Shown here one piece after another: positions 27,992-39,359 of a DNA stretch of 64,000 nucleotides. Both the position numbers and the translations under genes were made by a program. Each line of letters opens with the position of its first letter. Position 1 is the stretch's first letter. The notes under the pieces are model-generated. The model saw only the letters and a list, made by a program, of their open reading frames with translations. It ran no database searches and was not told the origin of the DNA. Source of the stretch: Anoplolepis gracilipes (lineage: Eukaryota; Arthropoda; Insecta; Hymenoptera; Formicidae); assembly GCF_047496725.1 (NCBI RefSeq), contig NC_132974.1, forward strand, positions 2,797,501 to 2,861,500, written 5' to 3'.

Positions 27992-30900
27992 TATAATATA
28001 TCAATTTTTAATAATTGTATAAAAAATAAAAGTAAAATAAAAAATTATTTCTATTTAGAAATTTATAAAGCAAAGGGTTAAACGGGATTATATTGACAAA
28101 GGTGCGATTATTTACTAGCTAGTAATGGTGAATTTTTTTATAAAAGGCAGCCGGTTGTAAAAGCATATTCGTTATGCAGCAGGAAATAGTCCAATCAAAC
28201 TGCATAAAATATACGAATGATTCAAGCGGAAAACGCAGTCGGCAGTGATGCGAGGGGAACATCAGGTTTTTAAACTCCTGCATTCTAGGACGGATTTATT
28301 GCCTTTTTGTTATTTAGCGGTAATAAACCCAGAGATGTGGAAAAACCAGAGCGAAGTGTCGGGCAACACTGAAATACATTCAGAAGAACAAAAAAACCTG
28401 GTGGTCATGAACCGGATATGATTTTCTACTGATCTAACTTGATTGACGGCTTTGCATACCTAAACTATTTAAAATTCTATAACAATAAAAGTATGAAAAA
28501 TATTTAAATTAAAATTTATTTAATAGGAAATTGTATATATTATACGCAGAGTACGCATTTCAAACATTCAGTTAATCATGATCCAAAAATTGAAGAAACG
28601 AGGAGATTGTAATACTATTTTGAAAAATATATCGGTACAGTAATCAGTACAGACAGCTATAGTTTTTTTTATATTCTTCTGTATATAAAAATGTGATAGT
28701 AATCACGTTAATTTATAAACTGATATAAATAATACGCTATTAAATTACCGTGCAGAATACGAGTAGAAGGGAAGCATCGGCCTCCTGCTCGATTTTGATT
28801 AATTTGCAATCGCGTTCGATTTACGCGGTTTGCCGCGTGAAGAATTTCAATTTCAGCGCCTCAAACGTGTCATCGACTAATGACTCGATTGCCGATGATT
28901 ACAATGTATAAGCTCCTAAAGAGCACCACAAAGTTTCAGCCGATCGCAACCGATTACGACAAATTTTCCATTTGCGGTTGACGCGATCCGCGGCTTTATT
29001 GAATGGAGAGAAGATAATTAAGGACTAATGGCGGTTAAAATACTGCTTTAAACTACAGTATATGATACGTTCCCACGATCATAAAGCGGAAAATGAAGAA
29101 AGTTAAATAATAGGTTTGCAAAAATGAGATAGCTACCTGCTAAAATTAACAGTTTTTGTACTTGTTGAGTAAAGATAAATCATACTTTTATATTATCAGA
29201 TATTATTTATTAATATTTTTAATAATATTTATTAATAAATATTACAAAAAGAAATATTTTATTAATATTAAAAAATTTTTTCATAGAGGAATATTAGTAT
29301 GTCGTATATTTTGTTCTCATTTAGAAACGCTTTCAATGTACATAGATTATAGTGTAATATAAACTTATTCTATAATTTTTATAATATGGAAGTATAGTTT
29401 GCATTATACAGAATTTGAAATTCCTTTTTCTTGAACTCAAAATCAAGAATTTAAAATGAATCATGTCTACGTGACTACGACAAGGACACATAACAAACAG
29501 TGCTGTACGATTGACTCGTTGTGTTGATATATTGTCGCGCACGGTCGTCGTCCTTTTCATTCACGCGTCGAAAGCCGAGCGAGTAAGTATGTATATCGTA
29601 CGATGAAATATATTATAAGAAATATCAGGAGTTGCTACGCGATTATTCTCTACGCAATTAATACAATTAGCAATTTCACTCACGCAATTAATTGTTTTCC
29701 GAAATTAACGACTCGTAAACGTTATTAAAAAAAGAACTATGTATCGAAAAGCAGATACATATTTTGTGCGACTTTTATATATATATATATATATAAAATA
29801 TATTTGGCATATATATAAATATATATATTACTCCCCTTTAATGGTATTTAATTTGGATATGTTGCATATGTGCGCTTCAAATTTTTGTCTCATTGTCAGA
29901 TTTAAAAGTAATTTGCCAAAGTTCCTAAATTGAAAGTGCAGAGCAATATAGACATTGTAGTAAAAATCAAGTAATAAAATTTGTGATAAATCAATCACAC
30001 ATTTAATAATTCAAGAAACTTGAAGGAATAAAATAATATTTCGCAAAAATCTATTTTGTAACACGTCAAATATTTCGTGACGTCAGTGTATCAATCGGTG
30101 CTTGGCGCTCGTCCTTGAGGTGTTACGCGCTCGTCTTATGTATTGTCATTTGCGCAGCGAAACTCGAACAAACAAGTACGAATGTAAACTGCTCCCGTCG
30201 TATTGTGTCTTTAAATCACATCGTGAAATGCAATTGACGATTTTAAACTCGCACGATTAATTAATTCTCGCGATTCGTGTGTCTAACAATAATTATTTAC
30301 CAAAGCAGATATTTCATATTATTATTTATTAAACCAATTAAAAGATAAAATTTGTGCCTTTCTCTCTTTTTCTCTTTCTTTCGCTTATAAAAGATATGAA
30401 ATAATATACAAATCGCCGAATCAAATTTAAAAAATGGAAAATCGTGATATAATGTAATAAAACAATGTAAAACTTTTGTTTATAAAATTTCAAATTTAAT
30501 ATCGAATAAGTCACACCATATAAGTTGCACCAAATCTGTTTGGATATATAGCCATCGTTTTAGTAGGATTATGAGCCATTAATCTAAAAAATTAATTAAT
30601 TATTGCTATAATTATAATAATCATGTAAAGTCAAGATTAGTATTACATCTGCAATACATTTCGAAAATACTAAATTTCATAAAATAAATATATTAATCAT
30701 CTTTGAAGATATTAGCAACAAAAAAGATCGTGCGGACACGGCCTATATAAATATATATACAAAATGCAATACTAAATATAATCTGTCGCGAATCATATCA
30801 TATATATGTATTTATATTATTTGTTGTTTTAAATGCTTGTTAACGCAGTTAAGCATTACATTACTGTAAAGTCTCATTCTTATCAAGTGAGATATGATTT

Positions 30901-31616
30901 ACTTTCATTTTATTTCTCTGCTTTTCTTATGTCGGGAACAATTGAGACAGATATTTTATGGTATTACAGAAAGCTTTTCTTGCTTTGTTCGAGTTTCTCT
31001 TTTTGTATATGCATCGTGATACTCGTAGATGTACGTAATAAGGACATAACATGAATATTCCGAGAAAGAAAATCTATTTCCAACAATGATAAATGAAATA
31101 AATGAGCAAGACGTTCGGAAAATCTTTTGAATTTCGTTCCAACATTTTTTAACGATAGTCTCTATTACTTCAAACTATAATAAATTACTTTCAATTATAA
31201 TATTGTTACAGTATTTTATATCGTAATGTTTTCTACATAGATAAATAATATACCTAATCTGTGTTCTAAGATATTCCTAGTAAAATAAATATAAATGGTA
31301 TAAGTATTAAAATTTTTTCTATTCGTATTTTCTATCTCTTTCTTAAGATATTTACAAACAACATTTTAATGTTATTTGTTATAAAACTATTATTATTCAG
31401 TGAACAGTATTTTATATACATGCAGCTGATTCATAAACATATAGGCATAGCAAAATATTTATTTCTACTATAAGTATTATTTCATATTATTTTATTAATT
31501 GGTTTATCATATAACATATATAACACAAATATGCAGCGATAATATACGCGTATCTTAACGTATATAAAATTATTCTATTTTATTCATAATTAACAAATAA
31601 GAATAAATTACGATAT
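22283..31616. other. AT-rich gene desert
   Basis: No supported coding exon or RNA gene. Slightly G+C-richer patches lie at about 23390-23640, 24840-25170, 28760-29010 and 30070-30260. A purine-rich tract lies at 24731-24833. Confidence 0.55.
25462..25511. repeat. (TA)n microsatellite
   Basis: About 25 TA units. Comparable tracts lie at 14267-14290, 15165-15187, 20172-20207, 27958-27984, 47761-47787 and 52748-52790. Confidence 0.9.
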
Positions 31617-31623
31617 TATAGAG

Positions 31624-31677
<54 letters not shown>

Positions 31678-31684
31678 CTCTATA
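31617..31684. repeat. 68-bp perfect palindrome around (TA)24
   Basis: The sequence tatagagcaa, then 24 TA units (31627-31674), then ttgctctata is an exact palindrome. It could extrude as a cruciform. It lies about 250 bases downstream of the relic ligase stop codon. Confidence 0.75.
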
Positions 31685-31934
31685 TATTTACTAATAGTAA
31701 ACAAAAGGTTAAACAATTGGTAAACAATTCTCTATAATATTGATTGCATTAAGTTAATTTATGAGAAATAAAACGTATATAAAGAATTAATATTATTTGA
31801 GTGTTAGGTACATTATTTTATTATAAGGAAAAAATCAAACACATTTAAAAGAAAAATTTTTTGAATAATTAAAATGTTAAACTTCTTAGGAAATAATTAG
31901 GTAAATCAAGTAAATCGACAATTTTTATATAAAA

Positions 31935-32096
31935 TCAATCTTTTGTATAAGTTTTAGCGATCTGCTTGAGCTCTTTCTTAGCGATCTTTCCCGTAGCTGT
32001 GCGAGGAAGCCGTTGCATGAATTTAACTCCCGCATGCAATCTACAATACCACGGCGTGTTCTGCTCCACCAAGTCGGTTATGTCGAGTTCCGTCGC
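31935..32096 (-). pseudogene. AMP-ligase relic block 6: C-terminal end with LPRTATGK
   Basis: A block of 162 bases (53 codons and TGA) follows acceptor cgtaaattccag. It encodes ATELDITDLVEQNTPWYC, then GVKFMQRLPRTATGKIAKKE. The Lys of TGK is the catalytic lysine of the family's small domain. The frame is open to a normal stop. The last residues are TKD, so there is no peroxisomal targeting signal. Confidence 0.75.
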
Positions 32097-32551
32097 CTGG
32101 AATTTACGTGAGAAATTGTAATGTAACGTACACTATGTAGTACAAGACGATTAAACTCTTAGAGCTTGCAGTAAATTAAAGCTGTGTGCGCAAAAACAGG
32201 TCAGTTCTCTTTTTGATAAAAGTTAATAAATGCAGGAGATTTATATAAGCCAACTTTCTTTTTGAGGAAAACTTTGGGCAACATGAGTTTAGTTTGGATA
32301 TTTTTTTACACAAATAATTCTCTAAAAAATATCAAAACGTTCAGTAAACATTTTATTATGTTATTTGTTTAATAGAGAAAATTTATGTAGGTGTAAAAGT
32401 AAATTTTTGAAAATAATTTATAATATCTGAAAGAGCAGAAAGAGAGAAACTTTTCTGAAAGATCTGAGATGATTGGATGAAGATTCTAAACACATCTGTC
32501 ACGTATTTATTGTAATTACGTATTGCAAATTTTCATTTATTAAAATATTAC

Positions 32552-32618
32552 TTCTTTGCCGACTATTTTTGCGACAAAAGCCCATCATAATAACCGAGAT
32601 CGCCCGTATGTAACCACC
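32552..32618 (-). pseudogene. AMP-ligase relic block 5: HTGDLGYYD, frameshifted
   Basis: The block follows acceptor gttttaattttag. It starts GWLHTGDLGYYDG in the expected frame, then meets TAG within seven codons. Reading resumes in another frame as FVAKIVGKEVI, resembling the family's hinge region (usually FVxGRxKExIK). An indel near 32584-32575 would explain this. No segment for the rest of the C-terminal domain is visible between this block and the final one. Confidence 0.65.
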
Positions 32619-32877
32619 CTAAAATTAAAACAAATTGCGCGATTTTATAATTTTTTAAATTGTTTATAGCGTGTGAAAACTATCGATGTTTTGATATTAA
32701 TAACTGAAATTATTTTCACTATTTTTGATTTGAGAACACTCTACATAAGACAAAAATATGCTAACTGAGAAATTATATATTTTCGAATTAAAGTTTTTAT
32801 ATTTATTCTAATTAAATAAATGAATGCCGCATCTGCTCTAAATAAATAAATGACGTGTCAAACTATTTTATGCTTAC

Positions 32878-33099
32878 CGTCCGAATCGATAACGTTCTTT
32901 GTAGCCTCAGAGTTATTGTAATATCCATTCATCATGTACAATGATTTAGTCCATATTTTTCCGGTTTTATTAGCCCCCAAGATTCTTCCTATGTTAGAAT
33001 CGACCACTTTCAGTCGTCCTGTTTCGCACACAAATCCACAACTGCCCGGTTTACTGTATTTCGTTTGACGGGTGCATGATCCACCGTAATCCGTCATTC
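32878..33099 (-). pseudogene. AMP-ligase relic block 4: YGMTD motif onward
   Basis: A block of 222 bases follows acceptor ctgctcgcag and ends at donor GTAAGC. It encodes MTDYGGSCTRQTKYSKPGS, then LKVVDSNIGRILGANKTG and YMMNGYYNNSEATKNVIDSDG. The order and wording match the family. The Glu of the conserved YGxTE motif is Asp here, a conservative but unusual change at a functionally important position. Confidence 0.75.
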
Positions 33100-33233
33100 C
33101 TGCGAGCAGTTTGTACAAAAATTGTTTTTCTTTCATAACACATATTTATCGTACGTGTTTTAAATACATTGTTTGCATTATCAAACTTGTACGAAATGAC
33201 GAGATTGTTGAATAACGATTTATTATCTGTCAC

Positions 33234-33413
33234 CGTAGCTCAATATGACATTGGCGTGCGGCAAAAGTGTCACCAGAGACTGTTGTAGTTCTCTCTGAAA
33301 ATGTACGCCGCTAAACAAAAGGATTTTCAATGTCGATAGTCGGTACTTGCTTAATACGTCGAACTTTATCAGCCAGATGGGGAAGGACAGGAATCGCATC
33401 TAAACCAGAATAC
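33234..33413 (-). pseudogene. AMP-ligase relic block 3, carries in-frame stop codon
   Basis: A block of 180 bases follows acceptor cattcag and ends TACG|GTGACA. It encodes KYRLSTLKILLFSGV and LLPHANVILSYG, matching the family stretch before the YGxTE motif. With the acceptor that gives the correct phase, codon 4 after the split codon is TAG (33402-33400). An alternative acceptor directly after that TAG (block start 33399) would avoid the stop but breaks the phase with the preceding block. Confidence 0.65.
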
Positions 33414-33961
33414 CTGAATGCAAAACGACGCCGTTAAACTAGAAGGTTCTCACGCGGCGGTATTACCTATACGAGGCAATAAATCATTCAGCACAACTAT
33501 CACACTCAGTTGTAGATGTGCCTCAATTCGGACATCGTGTTATCCTTTAGCAAATTCGTCACGCGACATAAATTAACACAAAATTAACGCGAACGCGCGA
33601 GCGTAATATCGCGTGAAATAATATCCTCTGTACGCAAGAATATCCCCAAATGGAAATAATAATACGAACAGATGTTGTGTACGAGAAGTGCATAATAAAT
33701 TACGTGATATCGCTAAATTTTATCTCGTAAATTTGCATAAAATTAATTTAAAAGGTGCTATATACTATATGTACGAGCTCACGCTTGTCGCTAAAAAAAT
33801 GTTTTATAAAGCTTTTTAAATAACTGTCTATTGCTTGTGAAAATAATACGTTATTTACCATATCATCTTACAATCATTTATTAATTTGTTAGTGATTTGT
33901 ATGTTGATTCCGATTCGCCGTTAATATGCAATTACACGATTATATGCTAATCTCCCATCAC

Positions 33962-34409
33962 TTGCCTCGTACTTCTCGATGAAGTGGCACAACTCGTCGT
34001 CGTCATCGTAATCCGGGACTATTATCCTCTTCGAGCAATCTAGAATAGCCTTACTGACAAGGAACAGACCGCAATACCAACGCATGGAGGGCATCCACAT
34101 GGATACGTGTCCCCTGAGATAATGGATTTTGACGTGAGTTATGTAATTGATCATGGATGCGTGACTGATCTCGGCACCTTTCGGAAAACCGCTAGTGCCG
34201 GATGAACAAACGATCGTAGCAATCTGATGGGGACTAGTCAGCTTTGAACACTCGAACTCGTCGATCTTTCTTAAATCTTGCGAACGTAGAATGTGCGTCG
34301 AAGACGCGTTCTCGAACCCCGCCAACTCACCGAAAACCATCAGTTTAACGTCCAGATGATCCTCCTCGATGATCCGTGCCAAACATTCGACCGATAACAT
34401 TCGCAAACC
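33962..34409 (-). pseudogene. AMP-ligase relic block 2: large domain with ATP-binding loop
   Basis: A block of 448 bases (149 codons plus one base) runs from acceptor aaaatag to a GTGATG donor. It encodes the hallmark SSGTSGFPKG at 34205-34176, followed by a region resembling the family's substrate-domain start (HVSMWMPSMRWYCG, KRIIVPDYD, FIEKYEA). The reading frame is intact within this block, so it is the best-preserved part of the locus. The block-end donor was chosen because phase 1 matches the next block. Confidence 0.8.
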
Positions 34410-34564
34410 CTATTTTCGGTCTTGTTAGCGAGAGAAATGCATTACGGATCGAACGAGCGGGGGTTAAAAGGCGAATCCACGTTAACGGAATTTACGTTAA
34501 AGTCGATCTGATGGCACGTTTATCGACACTCTTCTCATAGAAGTAGACTAAGTATATCATCTAC

Positions 34565-34693
34565 TTGCGCAACGAATTCCGGTTTGCTTCGCAGCTTTTT
34601 CAATACTAATGCTCCAATGTTCGTGCATTCATTGTGAATCGGTACTTCTTTACCAATCAATATATTGTCTTCTATTCTAAACGTCAAACTATC
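34565..34693 (-). pseudogene. AMP-ligase relic block 1: N-terminal segment
   Basis: A block of 129 bases (43 codons) follows acceptor atttttag and ends at a GTAGAT donor. It contains FRIEDNILIGKEVPIH and CTNIGALVLKKLRSKPEF, typical of the start of insect members of this family. There is no ATG, so a small first exon should lie upstream; I did not find it. Only about 155 bases separate this block from the next, too few for the roughly 80 residues expected between them. Confidence 0.7.
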
Positions 34694-36601
34694 CTAAAAA
34701 TTTATTGTTTATTATGGCAAGTGTAATTATTTGACGATTATAAATTTAAATGCCGGAGAATAAAATTGCGCAATTCTAAATAAAAGGATCTATTTAGCAG
34801 GCACGATTCATTTTTTTATAATATTTAAATGCAGTAGTTATATATATAGTTTTGATAGAAAGAGGGAGACTTATGAAACTTTTTCCGTATCTCGAATAGA
34901 AAATCTTTAACACTACGAATACGGCACTAACAATACAGGTTTCTAATAATTTTTAATATTTATTAAATCTATATCTCTTCGACGATATCTTGATCCTTTA
35001 AGTTCTTCATCGTGAAAAATACACTTAATATTATATTTAATATTCTAAAACCTGTCTCTTATAAAGCTTATAATCGACTAAACGAGTTATATCACATTTG
35101 ATATTGATATTACGTTGACACACAATTGTAAAATACGATAACGTATTCAAATATATAATTTGCACTAAATGGAAGAGATATGTAAGTAGTCTTAAGTGCT
35201 GTAAGGCCGGGTCTACAATAGCTGTAGTAAACTTTAAGTGGTAAAAAATGAACCAATTATATTCATTATTTTTCTCTAAAGTCAATTGTAATTAGTTTAT
35301 TTCTTACAGCTTAAGGGTTACTACATCTATTGTAGACCCGGCCTAAAAGAACAGCAGAAGATGAATGAGAGAAAAGGAAAACACCAGGGAGACATCTAAG
35401 AGCGAAACAACAATAAGTTATATGTATAGCAGGTAATATATGTATATATATATATATATATATATGTATATGTATATATTATATTTAGTATATATTTTGT
35501 GCGTGGGCTTGCGCGTGCGTTAAAGATGAGATAATTAACTTTGAAAGAAGTCATCAACGTCGATCGAGCGCTGTTTTACCATAGAATAGATTATCAATGA
35601 TCGTTTCTTGCCGCAGAAAGAAACTGACAAAAAAAGTTTCATGAGGTAAATGAGAAAGATGATGAGAACAAAAATTAAAAAATTGATCATCCGTATCTAA
35701 TAAGATAATCTTTTCGCCTTTGTGTGAGATAGGGCTTCTCCGAATTATTATCTGAGTATATTAATAAATAATGATTAAAAAAGTAAACGATGTACTTAAG
35801 TCGTTAATTCATTAATTTTTTACATACGATTGACGTGACAAAGCATATTGGGATAAAGTTAAAATAATCAATATAAAACTTTATGAAGAAAATTAAAAAA
35901 GATATGATATGATATATCTATTTTTTTTCTTTTTGAAAGTATAAAGTAATAAAGTAATGTTAATTGGTCTAGTTTCAAGATAGTAACATAAACATTTTAA
36001 TATCAGCACTCGACAAAAAATTAATACTGATGTTAGAAAGAGATGTTATAAGAGGTGATTTATTCTGCAAAGACTCACTCGATGAAAAGTACGTTCAAAT
36101 CGGTTAATGTTTCTGTTTTCGTTTTCGAATTCCCGTTTATATGTGAAAAATTATTCGAACTTACAATTAGCAAAATTGTTCATTGTTACCTAGAAGTTTC
36201 TCTCATCTCTTGTCGATTCTATGATTTTTTATATTATTAATTATATTAAAAAATATATTTTCGTAATATTTAATAATATAAGAATAAGATAAAAATTCAA
36301 GAAGATAAAATTATGAATCTAGGTAATAATAAAATCTAAATTAATAATAACTAAAAAATATTTTATTTAATAACGCGCATCTTAAAAATAATTATAAAAC
36401 TACCTCGCAGAATAATTATTTTTTTTAATAATGGAAGAGCGATATAAATATTAAGAAAGCAACAGAGAAATCGTACGATTTAAACTGAAACATTCCTCGA
36501 ACACGCAAAGAAACATCACATGCGTGTGAGCACGCGTTCGGTTGAAACTGCGCATCAAACTCACGCAGGTGAATCGATGAGAAAGCAAGTGGAGATCTTA
36601 C
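34694..36601. other. Non-coding stretch between relic ligase and candidate exon
   Basis: AT-rich, with the Harbinger-like MITE and a TA-rich tract at about 35440-35465. The missing first exon of the relic ligase would be expected here but was not identified. Confidence 0.5.
35205..35343. mobile_element. Harbinger-like MITE, 139 bp
   Basis: Terminal inverted repeats share GGCCGGGTCTACAATAG, then stay similar for about 40 bases each. Direct copies of TAA flank the element at 35202-35204 and 35344-35346. A 3-bp TWA duplication with GG-starting ends is typical of PIF/Harbinger elements (family knowledge). It has no coding capacity. The element is about 0.5 kb upstream of the relic ligase gene. 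Confidence 0.75.
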
Positions 36602-36742
36602 CGGGTAAGGATGACGGCTTATCTTCTTGATCGTATAAATTGCCGCATTCCGATAGAAATCGGGCAGTGGCCCGATTATCACGCTCCCTTCGTTATCGCA
36701 CAAATCATGGCTCAACCCTTCTCCCCGGATCGCGAAATTCAA
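36602..36742 (-). CDS. Candidate first coding exon, possibly of a second AMP-ligase-like gene
   Basis: This is an open block of 47 codons from an ATG, directly preceded by an in-frame TGA, to a strong GTAAGA donor. The peptide starts MNFAIRGEGLSHDLCDNEGS. A loose resemblance to the N-terminus of the relic ligase downstream (FRIE..., then H-x-x-C-x-N-x-G) suggests a diverged paralogue start. The resemblance is weak and no following exon was found, so it could be chance. A perfect 11-bp inverted repeat containing TTGCGCAC lies just upstream. Confidence 0.25.
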
Positions 36743-36752
36743 ATTAGGTAAT

Positions 36753-36780
36753 TACGTGCGCAACGTACATTGCGCACGTA
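36753..36780. repeat. Perfect 11-bp inverted repeat, 6-base loop
   Basis: Arms tacgtgcgcaa (36753-36763) and ttgcgcacgta (36770-36780) flank cgtaca. The repeat is G+C-rich in an AT-rich setting and sits about 10 bases upstream of the ATG at 36742 on the minus strand. It could be a dimeric factor site or a chance palindrome. Confidence 0.5.
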
Positions 36781-39334
36781 CGTTTATTTTGTTTTTCGAA
36801 TTTCTCAATTTACTGTCTGAGACGTATGCTTAACTTTTGAAAATATATAGAAAACTAATAGGTGATTTAAAAAAATAATTTATATTATATTACATATGTA
36901 CATCATGTATATCATTATAATATTAAGAATAGAATATATAAAACAAAAAGAAACATTTTTATAAAATTATTATAGAAAATAGACTTTATACAGACTTTTT
37001 CTTTGAAATTTATTAATAATTTTTGAGAATTATAATTATTGCTTCTTTGTATTTACATTTAACATCAAATTTTCTTTTTTAAATTATGCCGCTCTTTAGT
37101 TTGTGTTTATTTGTTATTTATTTTACTCTATGTCACTATTAAAATATTTGGCATATTTTTAATTTTATATTTTGATAAGTATAGAGTTAAAAATTATATT
37201 ATTTAAACATTTATATATATGTGCATTAAATTGAATGATTAGAATTACGTTGATTACATTCATAATTGCATGACATAATGAATAATTGCGTTGCAATATA
37301 TAGGAAGGTCATAAATAAAAAGTGGCACAATTTCCTTACTTACTGTCTTAAATTTATCATTAATTTGGTAAGAAATACAAGATTATTTTACACGTTTGGA
37401 AAAATCAAACACTGATTGATTGTATAGTTCATTATAATTATAATATATTTAAACTCATCTCTTTTCGATAATTGCATTTTGCACATATTGTGTCGAGTTT
37501 AAGTGCAAGAACTTGGTCTTGTTTAGCGCTTTGTAATTTTCCTTTGATGAAATTCATAATATTATAAATATTATGCAATCTATCTGTTGCAATAAATTTT
37601 GTTATGCAATCTATTCAAATATTAAGACTTACATAAAAATCATATTTTATATTATAGAAAAAAAAACAAAAAATTATTTATTCTACTTTTTATTTTATTT
37701 AAATAAGAATAGTTGATATATATATATAGAAAAACATATTAGCATTAATTAATTTAAAATTGTGCAACATAAAATAAAAAGATAAGATCTGATTATACAA
37801 ATATACTATCAATATTTACATTAATAGATTTATTGAGCCAAAAACAAGTATCTCAATGTATCTATGATGTAATTCCAATTATGTAAATTTAATTATATAT
37901 ACTTAAAATGTAATAGTTGTGACAATGTCATACGTAGAAAGTATTTTATTAAGGTAAATTGCGACTTTTATTTTGTCGAATGAGGTTCATACATTACATT
38001 TCGTAAACGGGTATGACTAAAATTTTCCTTAAATGATTATACCGCTAATTACTCGAGCAAATGCAACAAAATATCTTATCACGATAATAGCCGACCTTCG
38101 GCTTAGAAGGAAAAACGTTGTAAAACGTAAACGGGAGATTGTATTAGCAAGAAACCGACATTTGTGAAAATCGAGGTGAAAATTTTATATTTTACGTAAA
38201 GCAAAATCATATGTATTTTACAGTTTAGATATTTATATTAAAATCATTCAAATGATTTGAAAATTTAATTTTCTAATAAATCTGCTTTGAAATATTAGTG
38301 CATGTAATTATAAAAAAATATTATCGCATATGTAAAATGTATAAAATTAAATTGGATGTGTGAAGAGGATTTGTGTGTGGAAAAATTAAATAACATAGAG
38401 AATTATAAGAAAAACAATTTATTCGATCAATATTCTCTTTAGCAATAATAAACATATTTTTGGTTTTACCGATTAACACTCGCTCACTCGTGCTCGCAAA
38501 ATCTCTCTTATCACTATTGTATCTTCTTATTGTATCCTTTCTTTCTTTCTCTCTCAGACATATTTATTCGCACTTTTTCCATGCTAATTTGAACATCTAC
38601 ACAAACATCTTAAAAGATTTCTACTTATTGATCTATCGATCACGATCTCTACATATAAGTTTATAATCTTAATACGCATATACGCATACAGCACATAATT
38701 GCTCAACGCGCGAGTCTAGTGTTATACACGTGTCGCACTAAAAATATTCGCTAATTAAGTATCCCGAGAAGATGATCTCCGCTCGTCGATCGTAATTTTT
38801 ATCGTGAAACCTTCATTGGAAACAAATTATCATTAACGATACGTCGTAATCAGACGATTAATCTAAAACGCACTTAACTAGCTAATCCTAATGGTATGTT
38901 ACAATCTGTACGTATGTACGAGGGACCAGGATCTCTGGTAAATTACGAGTTTCCGCGAATTATCTCGTCGTACTCGTTTTGCGCTTGACGATGTAACTTG
39001 TTTCACATTTCTGTTTTGTAGACTTTACAGAAAAGAAAACCCGTTTACGCTACCATTCGATCAGGTCCGGCTTATACTATCTTTGGTCCTCTAGCCGCTA
39101 TGATTGCCGGATATGCGAATTTCGTGCAAAAATTTTACCTTTGTCGCTTTTCGCGATTTGTTTTGTTATTATTCATATAAAGACGGATAATTTTCTTTTA
39201 ATTTTGAGAAATCAAATATTCAGTCGAATATCTAGTTGCATAAAACTTTCGCAAGAAGTTAAAAACTTATTCCGTTATCCGGAATAATTTCGTTTCGTAC
39301 ATGAGTTTCTGATCGTATATTGTAACATCGATTG

Positions 39335-39359
39335 TTTTTTTTTTTTTTTTTTTTTTTTT
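39335..39359. repeat. Poly-T tract
   Basis: About 25 T residues followed by C and T7. Other homopolymers are T21 at 48361-48381 and an A-run at 62670-62690. No retroposon body or duplication is recognised beside them. Confidence 0.8.

Larger units (their letters stand above)
31935..34693 (-). pseudogene. AMP-dependent acyl-CoA synthetase/ligase (4-coumarate-CoA ligase / luciferase-like), decayed
   Basis: Six exon-like blocks lie in family order: 34693-34565, 34409-33962, 33413-33234, 33099-32878, 32618-32552 and 32096-31935. They carry the ATP-binding loop SSGTSGFPKG, a YGMTD version of the YGxTE motif, HTGDLGYYD, and LPRTATGK, whose Lys is catalytic in the family. Family function: ATP-dependent adenylation of a carboxylic acid, then CoA transfer. 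Lesions: a TAG in frame at 33402-33400, a frameshift within 32618-32552, and two family segments with no room for them: about 80 residues after the first block, and the hinge plus most of the C-terminal domain after the fifth. The C-terminus ends TKD, not a peroxisomal SKL. Assembly error is an alternative. I judge this a pseudogene of a gene normally about 540 residues long. Confidence 0.8.
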
